Under the pieces are notes generated by a model. The model was given only the letters and a program-made list of their open reading frames with translations, made no database searches and had not been told where the DNA came from. From positions 1 to 16,122 of the forward strand of contig CAMRAP010000016.1 of assembly GCA_947039985.1 (NCBI GenBank): a DNA stretch of 16,122 nucleotides, read 5' to 3'. Positions 8,062-14,489 of the stretch are shown here, piece after piece (the first letter of the stretch is position 1; each line of letters starts with the position of its first letter). A program made the position numbers and the translations under genes. The stretch is from an uncultured Odoribacter sp. Lineage in GTDB: Bacteria > Bacteroidota > Bacteroidia > Bacteroidales > Marinifilaceae.

Positions 8062-8643
8062 ATGCGACAATTGGAGACAGAGGAGATAACGGGACTTTTT
8101 TTTGGTTCTTTTAATCCGATTCATAATGGACATCTAGCAATTGCACAATATTTACTAGATAATAACTATTGTGAGAAGCTGTGGTTTATGGTATCTCCTC
8201 AGAATCCTTGGAAAGAAAACAGTGCCTTATTGCACGAGCAAAAAAGATTCGAGATAGTTCAAAAAGCTATTGCCGAGGAGGATCGAATGGAAGCGTCTGA
8301 CTTTGAATTTACCATGCCACGTCCATCCTATACTTATCAAACTCTACAAAGATTAGCTGAAAAATACCCCCAAAAGCAGTTTGCTTTGGTTATTGGAGGT
8401 GATAATTTACGGGATTTTCATTTGTGGAAAGATTACGAGAAAATATGGGAGAAGTATCCACTATTGGTATATCCCCGTCCAGGGATTGATTTATCGAATG
8501 CTATTGTAGGAAACATTCATTTGATAGATGCACCATTGGCAGATGTATCTTCAACTGAGATCCGCAATAAAGTAATGTCAGGAGAAGATATTTCAAGCTT
8601 TGTCCCTCGTTCAGTACTATCTTTAATACAAGAATACTATTAA
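8062..8643 (+). CDS. nadD: nicotinate-nucleotide adenylyltransferase
   Basis: Adenylates nicotinate mononucleotide to deamido-NAD, an essential step in NAD synthesis. It is a 193-residue Rossmann-type nucleotidyltransferase. The T/HxGH core is FFGSFNPIHNGH at about residues 13-24, with the conserved SPQNPWK at 46-52. The C-terminal SSTEIRNKV carries the ISSTxIR motif. VIGGDNLRDFHLWKDYEKI is the typical substrate-contacting segment. The ATG at 8062 puts the core motif at the expected distance from the N-terminus. An upstream ATG at 8051 is out of frame. The next gene starts 4 bases after its stop, so the two are probably translationally coupled. Confidence 0.96.
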   Translation: MRQLETEEITGLFFGSFNPIHNGHLAIAQYLLDNNYCEKLWFMVSPQNPWKENSALLHEQKRFEIVQKAIAEEDRMEASDFEFTMPRPSYTYQTLQRLAEKYPQKQFALVIGGDNLRDFHLWKDYEKIWEKYPLLVYPRPGIDLSNAIVGNIHLIDAPLADVSSTEIRNKVMSGEDISSFVPRSVLSLIQEYY

Positions 8644-8647
8644 GCAT

Positions 8648-9643
8648 ATGAAACTATTTATCTGTTGTTTACTTCTACTTTTGACCTATGGTGAGCCTCT
8701 ATATGCACAGAGGCTTGTGCCTACTAAAAGCAAAGAAGAGAAAAAGTTAGAAAGGAAAGCGAATAAATCAAACAAATCAAATCGCAAAGAGGGACATAAT
8801 GCGACAGATTTACGTTGGGATCCCCGAAAATTATCAGCTAAAAGTAAGGGGCATCCAGAAATATCATCATGGCATACTGGGACAACAGGAATTATTGCAT
8901 CCGATGCAGCTGAAATAAGTCTATTTAATCCAACTCGAATAGGCTTTACTAAAAATACAGAGTTGCTGTTTAGGATTGCAGAGCAAGTAATCCTTCCCAA
9001 TATTGGATTGAAACACTCTTGGTGGCGAAACAAACGCTTCTCTCTAGCATCCGAACATTCATTATACTATACTTATCCTGGATTAAAATTATTACAGAAA
9101 ACAGGATTCAAAGATTTAGTTCCCGATTCCTTGAAGATAGGACAAGGAGTCGCAATGCGGCATGAGATGTTATTTTCATGGTTAATAAATCCACAGGTTT
9201 TAGGTTGTCTTAATCCTCCAGCAGAAAAGATCTTAAGCTTGCGATTTGGTACTGAGTTTTATATGGGTGGTGATACAGAGGTAGTCTCTTTTGACTACTT
9301 AAACTCGTTATACCATTCACAATTACTAGATGGTAAGGTGTTGTATTATGGAGGTTTACAGTTTGATTCATATTTTGGGAATCGCTTTCATTATAGTATC
9401 AACAGTTTGTTTTACAGTGTAGACTTAAAAAAGGAGTATGCAATTGAAGCTAATTTAAGATTAACCTATTATGTATCAAAGCGCGTAGGACTATCTGTTA
9501 GTGGAAAAGGATCGTATATGAATATCAATAATACCCCAAAGTTTGCATGCATACCTTTATTGGATTTAACTTATCTAATAAACCCTGGTCGTGCAAGCAT
9601 CAAACATGGCTTATACAAAAACAAACGAAGGAAACGTTTTTAA
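8648..9643 (+). CDS. exported protein of unknown function, probably an outer-membrane beta protein
   Basis: I do not recognise a named family. The 331-residue product begins with a clear signal peptide (MKLFICCLLLLLTYGEPLYA, likely cut after YAQ or just before it). A very basic Lys/Ser/Asn-rich linker covers residues about 26-50. The rest is rich in alternating aromatic and polar residues with many Tyr, Phe and Gly. Several stretches read like amphipathic beta strands, such as FHYSINSLFYSVDL and YAIEANLRLTYYV. The last residue is Phe, as in many outer-membrane barrels, although it follows a basic KNKRRKR stretch. These traits suggest an outer-membrane barrel or envelope-associated beta protein. 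The gene sits tightly between nadD (4 bases) and queH (5 bases), which indicates cotranscription but not a shared function. Confidence 0.75.
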   Translation: MKLFICCLLLLLTYGEPLYAQRLVPTKSKEEKKLERKANKSNKSNRKEGHNATDLRWDPRKLSAKSKGHPEISSWHTGTTGIIASDAAEISLFNPTRIGFTKNTELLFRIAEQVILPNIGLKHSWWRNKRFSLASEHSLYYTYPGLKLLQKTGFKDLVPDSLKIGQGVAMRHEMLFSWLINPQVLGCLNPPAEKILSLRFGTEFYMGGDTEVVSFDYLNSLYHSQLLDGKVLYYGGLQFDSYFGNRFHYSINSLFYSVDLKKEYAIEANLRLTYYVSKRVGLSVSGKGSYMNINNTPKFACIPLLDLTYLINPGRASIKHGLYKNKRRKRF

Positions 9644-9648
9644 TATAA

Positions 9649-10203
9649 ATGACTATGAAACTATTACTTCATTCTTGTTGTGCTCCTTGTTCGGCATCCA
9701 TCATAGAATGGCTATTAGCTAACGATATTCGACCAATCATCTATTTTTTCAATCCCAATATTTATCCTTTAGAGGAGTATAATATTCGAAAGGCTGAGTG
9801 TGTGCGTTATGCAAATGCTTTGGACTTAGAACTGATTGATGGGGATTATGATCATGGAAGTTGGTTAAAAGAGACAATTGGATTAGAACATGAAACTGAA
9901 CGGGGGAGTCGTTGCCTGCAATGCTTTAAGATGCGAATGTTAGCTACGGCAAAAATGGCTTCAGAAAGAGCTTGTGATCATTTTACAACAACCCTAGCTT
10001 CCTCACGTTGGAAAAGTTTAGAGCAAATTTCTGAAGCATCTCAATTAGCAGCCAGTCAATATCAAGGAGTTGACTACTGGGAAAAGAATTGGCGTAAAGG
10101 TGGACTAAGCGAACGTCGCAAGGTCCTATTGGCAGAAAATAGTTTCTATAATCAACAATATTGCGGCTGTGAATTTTCTATGCGGAGGCTAGAAAGAAGC
10201 TAG
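9649..10203 (+). CDS. queH: epoxyqueuosine reductase QueH (DUF208 family)
   Basis: Iron-sulfur enzyme of the QueH type, which reduces epoxyqueuosine to queuosine in tRNA. It is the non-orthologous replacement for QueG. The 184 residues carry the family cysteines: LLHSCCAPCSA with Cys10, Cys11 and Cys14, CLQC at 89-92, and YCGCEFS with Cys172 and Cys174. FNPNIYPLEEYNIRK (about 34-48) and TTTLASSRWKS (113-123) are family-typical blocks. An internal ATG two codons later would remove only two residues and is equally possible. It is the last gene of the yicC-gmk-nadD operon. A 7-bp stem-loop follows its stop but without a T-run. Confidence 0.92.
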   Translation: MTMKLLLHSCCAPCSASIIEWLLANDIRPIIYFFNPNIYPLEEYNIRKAECVRYANALDLELIDGDYDHGSWLKETIGLEHETERGSRCLQCFKMRMLATAKMASERACDHFTTTLASSRWKSLEQISEASQLAASQYQGVDYWEKNWRKGGLSERRKVLLAENSFYNQQYCGCEFSMRRLERS

Positions 10204-10488
10204 AAAACGAGTAGGACTCTAACTTATAAGAGTCTGGACAAGCTGATGAAAAGACCAATAGCACCATGTTTGTAGAAAGAGAATGTATCAAAATAGAAAC
10301 CACACCCTTGTAGAATTGAATATTTGCTTTCAGTTTCGTATAGGGAGAGGACACAAATAAAATTAAGCTTTATAATTCATTTTGATACAGCCTCTGTTCT
10401 CTTTTTTATATTTTAGAACTCGAAACTTATACCTCCTTAGCTTTTTGGTCGTAATATTTGATGTGCTCTTTGTAGATTCTGTATGTAA
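10204..10488. other. gene-free interval with decayed mobile-element traces
   Basis: No intact gene is visible here. It begins with a stem-loop after queH (GGACTCT-8 nt-AGAGTCT, 10214-10235) that lacks a T-tract. An 11-bp perfect inverted repeat, TGTATCAAAAT (10284-10294) and ATTTTGATACA (10379-10389), spans the middle; the outer context GGCTGTATCAAAAT resembles insertion-sequence ends. A minus-strand frame, running leftward from above 10520 to a stop at 10427-10429, reads like a gene remnant but was not identified. Confidence 0.5.
10284..10389. repeat. 11-bp perfect inverted repeat, possible MITE or insertion-sequence scar
   Basis: TGTATCAAAAT at 10284-10294 is repeated in inverse orientation at 10379-10389 with 84 bases between. 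The right copy is preceded on its own strand by GAGGC, giving GAGGCTGTATCAAAAT, a form that recalls terminal repeats of Bacteroidota insertion sequences (from general familiarity, not a search). There is no transposase inside. Chance is possible in AT-rich DNA. Confidence 0.35.
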
Positions 10489-10764
10489 TCTCTTTCAGAG
10501 AGTCAGCAATGCCTCGTAAAAGGTATGTCGGAAGCAGCCTACGAGGTTTTGTTGCCAAACGAATTACAATCTCCTATTATCACATCGTTTATTTTCCCCT
10601 CTTCAGAATTTAATTTTAAGCTTTTCTATGACAAATTGAAGAAGCAGGGATTTGTTCTATATCCAGGGAAAATTTCACAATGCGACACTTTTAGAATTGG
10701 AAATATTGGCGATGTGTTTCCCGAAGATATGATACGTTTAGTGGAGGCGGTGAAAAGTATTTAA
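10489..10764 (+). pseudogene. phnW: C-terminal remnant of 2-aminoethylphosphonate-pyruvate transaminase
   Basis: PhnW is a PLP enzyme of about 360-370 residues that converts 2-aminoethylphosphonate plus pyruvate to phosphonoacetaldehyde plus alanine. Only its last 80-90 residues remain here. The segments ELQSPIITSF, FYDKLKKQGFVLYPGK and DTFRIGNIGDVFPEDM match the conserved C-terminal domain closely. An ATG exists at 10525, but similarity appears to continue upstream in the same frame through LVKGM, as in intact PhnW, back towards a stop at 10486-10488. The catalytic lysine, the PLP-binding core and the whole large domain are absent, so it cannot be active. No other phosphonate gene is nearby. 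The final domain is undamaged, suggesting a recent deletion or insertion-linked rearrangement. Confidence 0.82.
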
Positions 10765-10775
10765 TATCATAATGT

Positions 10776-10799
10776 GAAATACCTACATTAAGGTATTTC
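10776..10799 (+). terminator. stem-loop after the phnW remnant
   Basis: GAAATACCT and AGGTATTTC form a perfect 9-bp stem with a 6-base loop (ACATTA), 12 bases after the phnW stop. No T-run follows, so it is more likely an RNA 3'-end stabiliser or weak terminator than a strong intrinsic one. Confidence 0.4.
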
Positions 10800-10818
10800 A
10801 AGGTATAGATTTTCACTC

Positions 10819-10826
10819 TACATTTG
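10819..10826 (+). promoter_or_regulatory. -7 promoter box of a possible sRNA
   Basis: TACATTTG matches TAnnTTTG exactly and is identical to the hmuY -7 box at 11121-11128. A TTTC at 10796-10799, 19 bases upstream, is one mismatch from the TTTG -33 element. Initiation would be expected near 10833. Confidence 0.45.
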
Positions 10827-10832
10827 TGATAT

Positions 10833-10909
10833 AAAATATTTGAAGTTTTATTGATTAATTATTTATAGTTGCGAGAGTCACAGGTTTTAGCCAGCCTGTG
10901 GCTTTTTTT
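10833..10909 (+). ncRNA. candidate small RNA ending in an intrinsic terminator
   Basis: A promoter-like box at 10819-10826 and the terminator at 10876-10909 bracket about 77 bases with no start codon followed by a sensible frame. The unit would have an AU-rich, weakly structured 5' part of about 40 nt and a stable terminator hairpin, a common sRNA layout. No known family is recognised. The start is inferred from the promoter box only. Confidence 0.4.
10876..10909 (+). terminator. intrinsic terminator
   Basis: AGTCACAGG pairs with CCTGTGGCT (9 bp, one G-U) around a 10-base loop, and the stem runs into a T-tract at 10903-10909. This is the best rho-independent terminator in the window. Since it lies more than 100 bases past the phnW remnant, it may end a separate short transcript. 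Confidence 0.8.
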
Positions 10910-11096
10910 ATTACTACTACTGCTAGCAAGGTCTATAGCCTGTATCTCCTGGATATTTTACATCTATAAAATGACTGTAATAGGATTTCGTGTTCTATAT
11001 TAAAGAACAATAGAGAAGCCATATAAGTGGCAAGAAGAAGAATTTTTTTTGTTCTGAAGATCATTTAAATCTTATGTATTTTCACTATTTTTAGGT

Positions 11097-11128
11097 ATTG
11101 CCACTATATATGCATAGCACTACATTTG
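11097..11128 (+). promoter_or_regulatory. promoter of the hmuYRS operon
   Basis: ATTG at 11097-11100 and TACATTTG at 11121-11128 are separated by 20 bases, fitting the Bacteroidota TTTG-N19-21-TAnnTTTG promoter with one -33 mismatch. Transcription should start near 11135, giving a leader of about 50 nt that holds a small stem-loop (CTCTAA/TTAGAG, 11134-11151). Heme operons are usually iron-repressed, but I cannot see a convincing Fur box. Confidence 0.7.
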
Positions 11129-11184
11129 TTCCGCTCTAATGAGTTTTAGAGGAGTATTTAATAAAAATAACATAAATTTAAGTC

Positions 11185-12207
11185 ATGAAAAAAATTAATT
11201 TATTACTACTAGGTTTAGTTGTATGTGCTGGATTCTTCACATCTTGTTCTGATGATGATAAAAACAATGGAGTCAATGAGCCTTCATCTGAAACGGCTGT
11301 TATTGCTGCTACTGAGTATGACGAATGGACATATTTCAATTTTGAAACAGGGACAAGTAAGTCTTTAAGTGTTAAAGGAGTGGAAGGTGCTGTTACAGGT
11401 GTTTATTACGGAGATTTTGTAATGTCTGCAATGGGACAACCCAGCTCTCAAGATTCAGTCAAAATCGTAATCTCTACAGTAGCAACTGATACTGTATTAA
11501 TTCAATTCTACGATTTAAGAGTAGGGATGGGAGGGAAAGAGCCTGAACCATTTAACTTCTCAGGAAAAGCATTTGCTAAAAAAACTGCTGACAAATGGAT
11601 ACTAGCAGGTGTTGAAGGAACAAACGACATAAAAGACGGAGACAAGATGACTGTTTGGACAGTGAAATTTGATGCTGAAATAGGTATAACAAAAGGTGCT
11701 GATTTTTCTATAACAGGAAATGTAAAGCCAGGTGCTATGCCTTTCGCTTTAACAGTTTCTTGCATGGGAAAAGTTGATAACAGCAAAACGTATGCAGTTG
11801 ATGGAGATGAAACCTCTTTTGATTGGGATATTGCTTTCCACAAATATGATATTCGTACTAATGGAGGATCGGCAATAAAAACAGATAAAAAAGTATTAAG
11901 TGCTGTTGTTGAACTTCCTGTAACTGGTTTGGTTATGGACGTAGATGGATCAGTGATGGTTGATATGTCGCAAATGATGGAAGATTTTGTTGGTTACCAA
12001 TATTGTCCATTAAACAAGACGCTGTGTAGCTGGGTTACAAAAACGCTAACAGGTACAATGCCTCCTGCAACATATGCCGTAAATCCAGAGGTGTTTATTG
12101 TAAAAACAAAGGCTGGTAAATATGCAAAAATAAAGTTTACTGACCACACAAACGAAAAGGATCAGGCTGTTTATGCAGCATTTGAGTATGAATATCTTAT
12201 TAAATAA
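11185..12207 (+). CDS. hmuY: HmuY-family heme-binding lipoprotein with an inserted calycin-like domain
   Basis: HmuY proteins are surface lipoproteins that capture heme and pass it to the HmuR receptor. The 340-residue product has a lipoprotein signal with lipobox FFTSC (Cys21) and an acidic DDDKNN after it. Residues about 45-62 (YDEWTYFNFETG) match the usual HmuY opening. Residues about 205-340 match the rest, with FDWDIAFHKYDIRTNGG at 212-228 and GKYAKIKFTD at 311-320. Between them lie about 135 extra residues (63-200) of beta-rich sequence (ISTVATDTVLIQFYDLRVGM, FSITGNVKPGAMPFALTVSC) resembling the Bacteroides calycin-like lipoprotein domain. P. gingivalis HmuY is only about 216 residues. 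Candidate methionine heme ligands are Met265 and Met292. It is the first gene of an operon with hmuR and hmuS. The family is confident; the domain name of the insert is inferred. Confidence 0.88.
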   Translation: MKKINLLLLGLVVCAGFFTSCSDDDKNNGVNEPSSETAVIAATEYDEWTYFNFETGTSKSLSVKGVEGAVTGVYYGDFVMSAMGQPSSQDSVKIVISTVATDTVLIQFYDLRVGMGGKEPEPFNFSGKAFAKKTADKWILAGVEGTNDIKDGDKMTVWTVKFDAEIGITKGADFSITGNVKPGAMPFALTVSCMGKVDNSKTYAVDGDETSFDWDIAFHKYDIRTNGGSAIKTDKKVLSAVVELPVTGLVMDVDGSVMVDMSQMMEDFVGYQYCPLNKTLCSWVTKTLTGTMPPATYAVNPEVFIVKTKAGKYAKIKFTDHTNEKDQAVYAAFEYEYLIK

Positions 12208-12237
12208 CTAATCTAATAGATATTTTTGAGAAAAAGG

Positions 12238-12254
12238 GGATAATCTATTTATCC
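12238..12254 (+). other. small stem-loop between hmuY and hmuR
   Basis: GGATAA and TTATCC form a 6-bp stem with a 5-base loop. It is weak alone but lies just before the stronger 12258-12285 hairpin and may fold with it as tandem structures in the intercistronic RNA. Confidence 0.3.
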
Positions 12255-12257
12255 AAT

Positions 12258-12285
12258 GAGGTTGTCTTTTAGATAAGACAACTTC
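12258..12285 (+). terminator. intercistronic stem-loop (attenuator or RNA-processing hairpin)
   Basis: GAGGTTGTCTT pairs with AAGACAACTTC (11 bp, one G-U) around the loop TTAGAT, 32 bases before the hmuR start. No T-run follows, so full termination is unlikely. It could stabilise the hmuY 3' end or reduce read-through, giving more HmuY than receptor. Confidence 0.5.
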
Positions 12286-12316
12286 ATTACTAATTTCTCA
12301 AGACACAATAAAAATC

Positions 12317-14473
12317 ATGCATAAAATATTATTTATTATATTCTGTTTGCTGTCTTTTTCTGTGAGAGCAGAAAAGGAGATAAATGCGAATATAAAAGCA
12401 ATAGTAGGTGTAATAGTTGACGCCAGTGATGGTAATCCATTACCAGGAGCTACCATATGGATTGAAGGTTCTACAATTGGTGCGGTAACTAATTCATCTG
12501 GAGAGTTCAAGTTGATTATTAGGGAGGAGATATTGCCCATATTAAACATTAGTTTTATAGGTTATACTCCTAAAAAGTATAAACTAGAGCTTAATAATCA
12601 AGAAAATATAGTAATTAGTTTAAGTGTTGCAAGAAACTCATTAGAAGAGGTGGTGGTAACTGGAACTCGAACTTTTAAGCCACTAAAAGATGTACCAGTT
12701 TTGACGAGAGTTATTTCGCCGCAAGATATTAAACGTATAAACCCAATGGATATACAGACTCTGTTGGAGTATGAAGTCCCAGGTTTACAATTTGGTAGAG
12801 CTCACGGCTCTAATCTTCCCGCTATCACTTTTCAGGGAGTAGATGGAGCGTACGTCTTATTCCTATTGAATGGTGAGCGAATGGCAGGCGAAGGTTCAAG
12901 TAACAACATTGATTTCACACGTATTAATATAGATGAAATTGAGCGTATTGAGGTGGTAAGAGGTGCAATGTCAACACTCTATGGCTCGAGTGCAATGGGT
13001 GGAGTTATAAACATCATCACTAAAAATGCTGACCGACCATTTGTTGCAAGGCTGAATAGTAGATATAATAGCTACGGAGCACACAAACAATCCATGTCGA
13101 TAGGAACTCGGAAAAATCGTTTTTCTGCTCTATCGTCATTAGGTTATCGTACAGAGGATGCCTACAATGTTGTTGATAATGATGGAGGAATTGCAAGCAT
13201 GGCTGGCTATGAGATATGGAATTTCTCTCAAAGAATAGGATACTCGTTTACTGATAAACTAAAAGCTGAAATTGATGGGTCGTACTATCGCAATGGACAG
13301 TTAGAGTTAAATCAAAGTGCTAAAAAACAAGAGGTGTTTGTTGGTTATACCGTAAATCCTCATTTAAAATGGTTTGTCAAGGAGGAGAATTTTATAAATA
13401 TATCCTATTTACTAGACAATTATGTCAAGAAATTAGAATATAAAACAATTGATTCAGATAAGATATATGATGATTTAAAACACACCATGCGTATAGAGTA
13501 TGTCGGTGTTTTTGCTGAGAAACACACGTTGACTGTCGGTGCTGAGTTGAATACAGAAAAATTACTACACTATAGATTACAGGATAGTGGATATCGTAAG
13601 ACTCAAAACTATGTGGTATTTCTGCAAGAAGATTGGAAAGTTTCGGATGATTTTAATGTTGTTGCCGGAGTTCGCGTAGATTGTCATTCAGACTTTGGAG
13701 AAAATCCTAGTCCTAAGTTGTCGCTAATGTACCGTTTAGGTAATTTTACCTTCAGAGGAGGTTATGCTATGGGGTTCCGTTTGCCTTCACTTCGGGAGCG
13801 TTTTGAGGAGTATGATATGGGAGGCTTGGGAGCTTTCACGATACATGGAAATGATAATCTTATAACAGAGAAATCTCATCAGGGGTCCTTATCGGCGGAG
13901 TTGACAAAAGGTATATTTAATCTATCTGCATCAACCTATTACAATAGATTCTTTGATAAAATAGCTATGCGCTTATTGAATGATGGAACGTCCGATCAGC
14001 AATATTTTAATGCAGATCATGCAACAACTGCTGGGCTTGATCTTACGGCTCAGATGCGTTTAGATTTTGGTTTGACCATGAAGACTTCTTACTCTTTTGT
14101 AAAAGATTACGAAGAGTCAGAGGGATATAATACATCATCTGTTCGCCCTCATTCCATGACCTTCAATGTACTATATACACGAAAAATAGGTAAGGTTCGT
14201 ACGAATGCTGCATTGAATGGTCGCTGGATATCAGGAGTGGATGCTTGGTTTAAAGATGATGAATTTGAAAAAACAAGCTATAATTCAAGAACAATTTGCT
14301 CCATTAATCTATCAGGACAATTCCCTCGTGGGTTTAATCTTGGTTTTCAGATAGACAATCTGTTTGATTTTGAAGACAAGAAAATATCAAGTGATGCTTC
14401 ATTGACGCCAGAGCGTGGAATTAGTTTTTCAGGGACTCTAGGCATAAACATCTCTGAATTGTTTAAACTATAA
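12317..14473 (+). CDS. hmuR: TonB-dependent heme receptor, HmuR type
   Basis: Outer-membrane receptor that imports heme with TonB energy. The 718 residues include a signal peptide (1-18, ending SVRA), a carboxypeptidase-regulatory-like domain (about 28-102, with GNPLPGATIWIEGSTIGAVT), a TonB box region LEEVVVTGTR (109-118), and a plug (about 122-237, with LYGSSAMGGVINIITK at 221-236). A 22-strand barrel follows. GYAMGFRLPSLRE (482-494) and GNDNL (511-515) correspond to the FRAP and NPDL motifs of heme receptors, here as FRLP and NDNL. His510 lies between them, where HmuR has a heme-ligand histidine; His163 in the plug is the likely partner. The gene follows hmuY by 109 bases and precedes hmuS by 16. 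Heme is inferred as substrate from the motifs and neighbours. Confidence 0.93.
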   Translation: MHKILFIIFCLLSFSVRAEKEINANIKAIVGVIVDASDGNPLPGATIWIEGSTIGAVTNSSGEFKLIIREEILPILNISFIGYTPKKYKLELNNQENIVISLSVARNSLEEVVVTGTRTFKPLKDVPVLTRVISPQDIKRINPMDIQTLLEYEVPGLQFGRAHGSNLPAITFQGVDGAYVLFLLNGERMAGEGSSNNIDFTRINIDEIERIEVVRGAMSTLYGSSAMGGVINIITKNADRPFVARLNSRYNSYGAHKQSMSIGTRKNRFSALSSLGYRTEDAYNVVDNDGGIASMAGYEIWNFSQRIGYSFTDKLKAEIDGSYYRNGQLELNQSAKKQEVFVGYTVNPHLKWFVKEENFINISYLLDNYVKKLEYKTIDSDKIYDDLKHTMRIEYVGVFAEKHTLTVGAELNTEKLLHYRLQDSGYRKTQNYVVFLQEDWKVSDDFNVVAGVRVDCHSDFGENPSPKLSLMYRLGNFTFRGGYAMGFRLPSLRERFEEYDMGGLGAFTIHGNDNLITEKSHQGSLSAELTKGIFNLSASTYYNRFFDKIAMRLLNDGTSDQQYFNADHATTAGLDLTAQMRLDFGLTMKTSYSFVKDYEESEGYNTSSVRPHSMTFNVLYTRKIGKVRTNAALNGRWISGVDAWFKDDEFEKTSYNSRTICSINLSGQFPRGFNLGFQIDNLFDFEDKKISSDASLTPERGISFSGTLGINISELFKL

Positions 14474-14489
14474 AATGATTAAAATAAAT

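Larger units (their letters stand above)
10765..11096. other. intergenic region between the phnW remnant and the hmu promoter
   Basis: No protein-coding gene is visible in this 332-base interval. It contains a 9-bp perfect stem-loop directly after the phnW remnant, a TACATTTG promoter-like box and a strong intrinsic terminator. These are listed separately as a possible sRNA unit. After 10910 the DNA is AT-rich without a coding signal. An imperfect dyad AAGAT-7 nt-ATCTT at 11057-11073 lies just upstream of the hmuY promoter and might be an operator. Confidence 0.5.

Noticed and set aside
10525..10764. Intact small protein of 79 residues
   Set aside because: The sequence is clearly the C-terminal domain of PhnW and similarity continues upstream of the ATG, so it is a truncated gene rather than a new small protein.
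11050..11130. Fur box upstream of hmuY
   Set aside because: Only a weak AAGAT/ATCTT dyad is present, and nothing close to the classical 19-bp Fur palindrome can be seen.
10204..11184. CRISPR array or tandem repeat region in the gene-poor interval
   Set aside because: No regularly spaced direct repeats were found; only short inverted repeats and hairpins occur.
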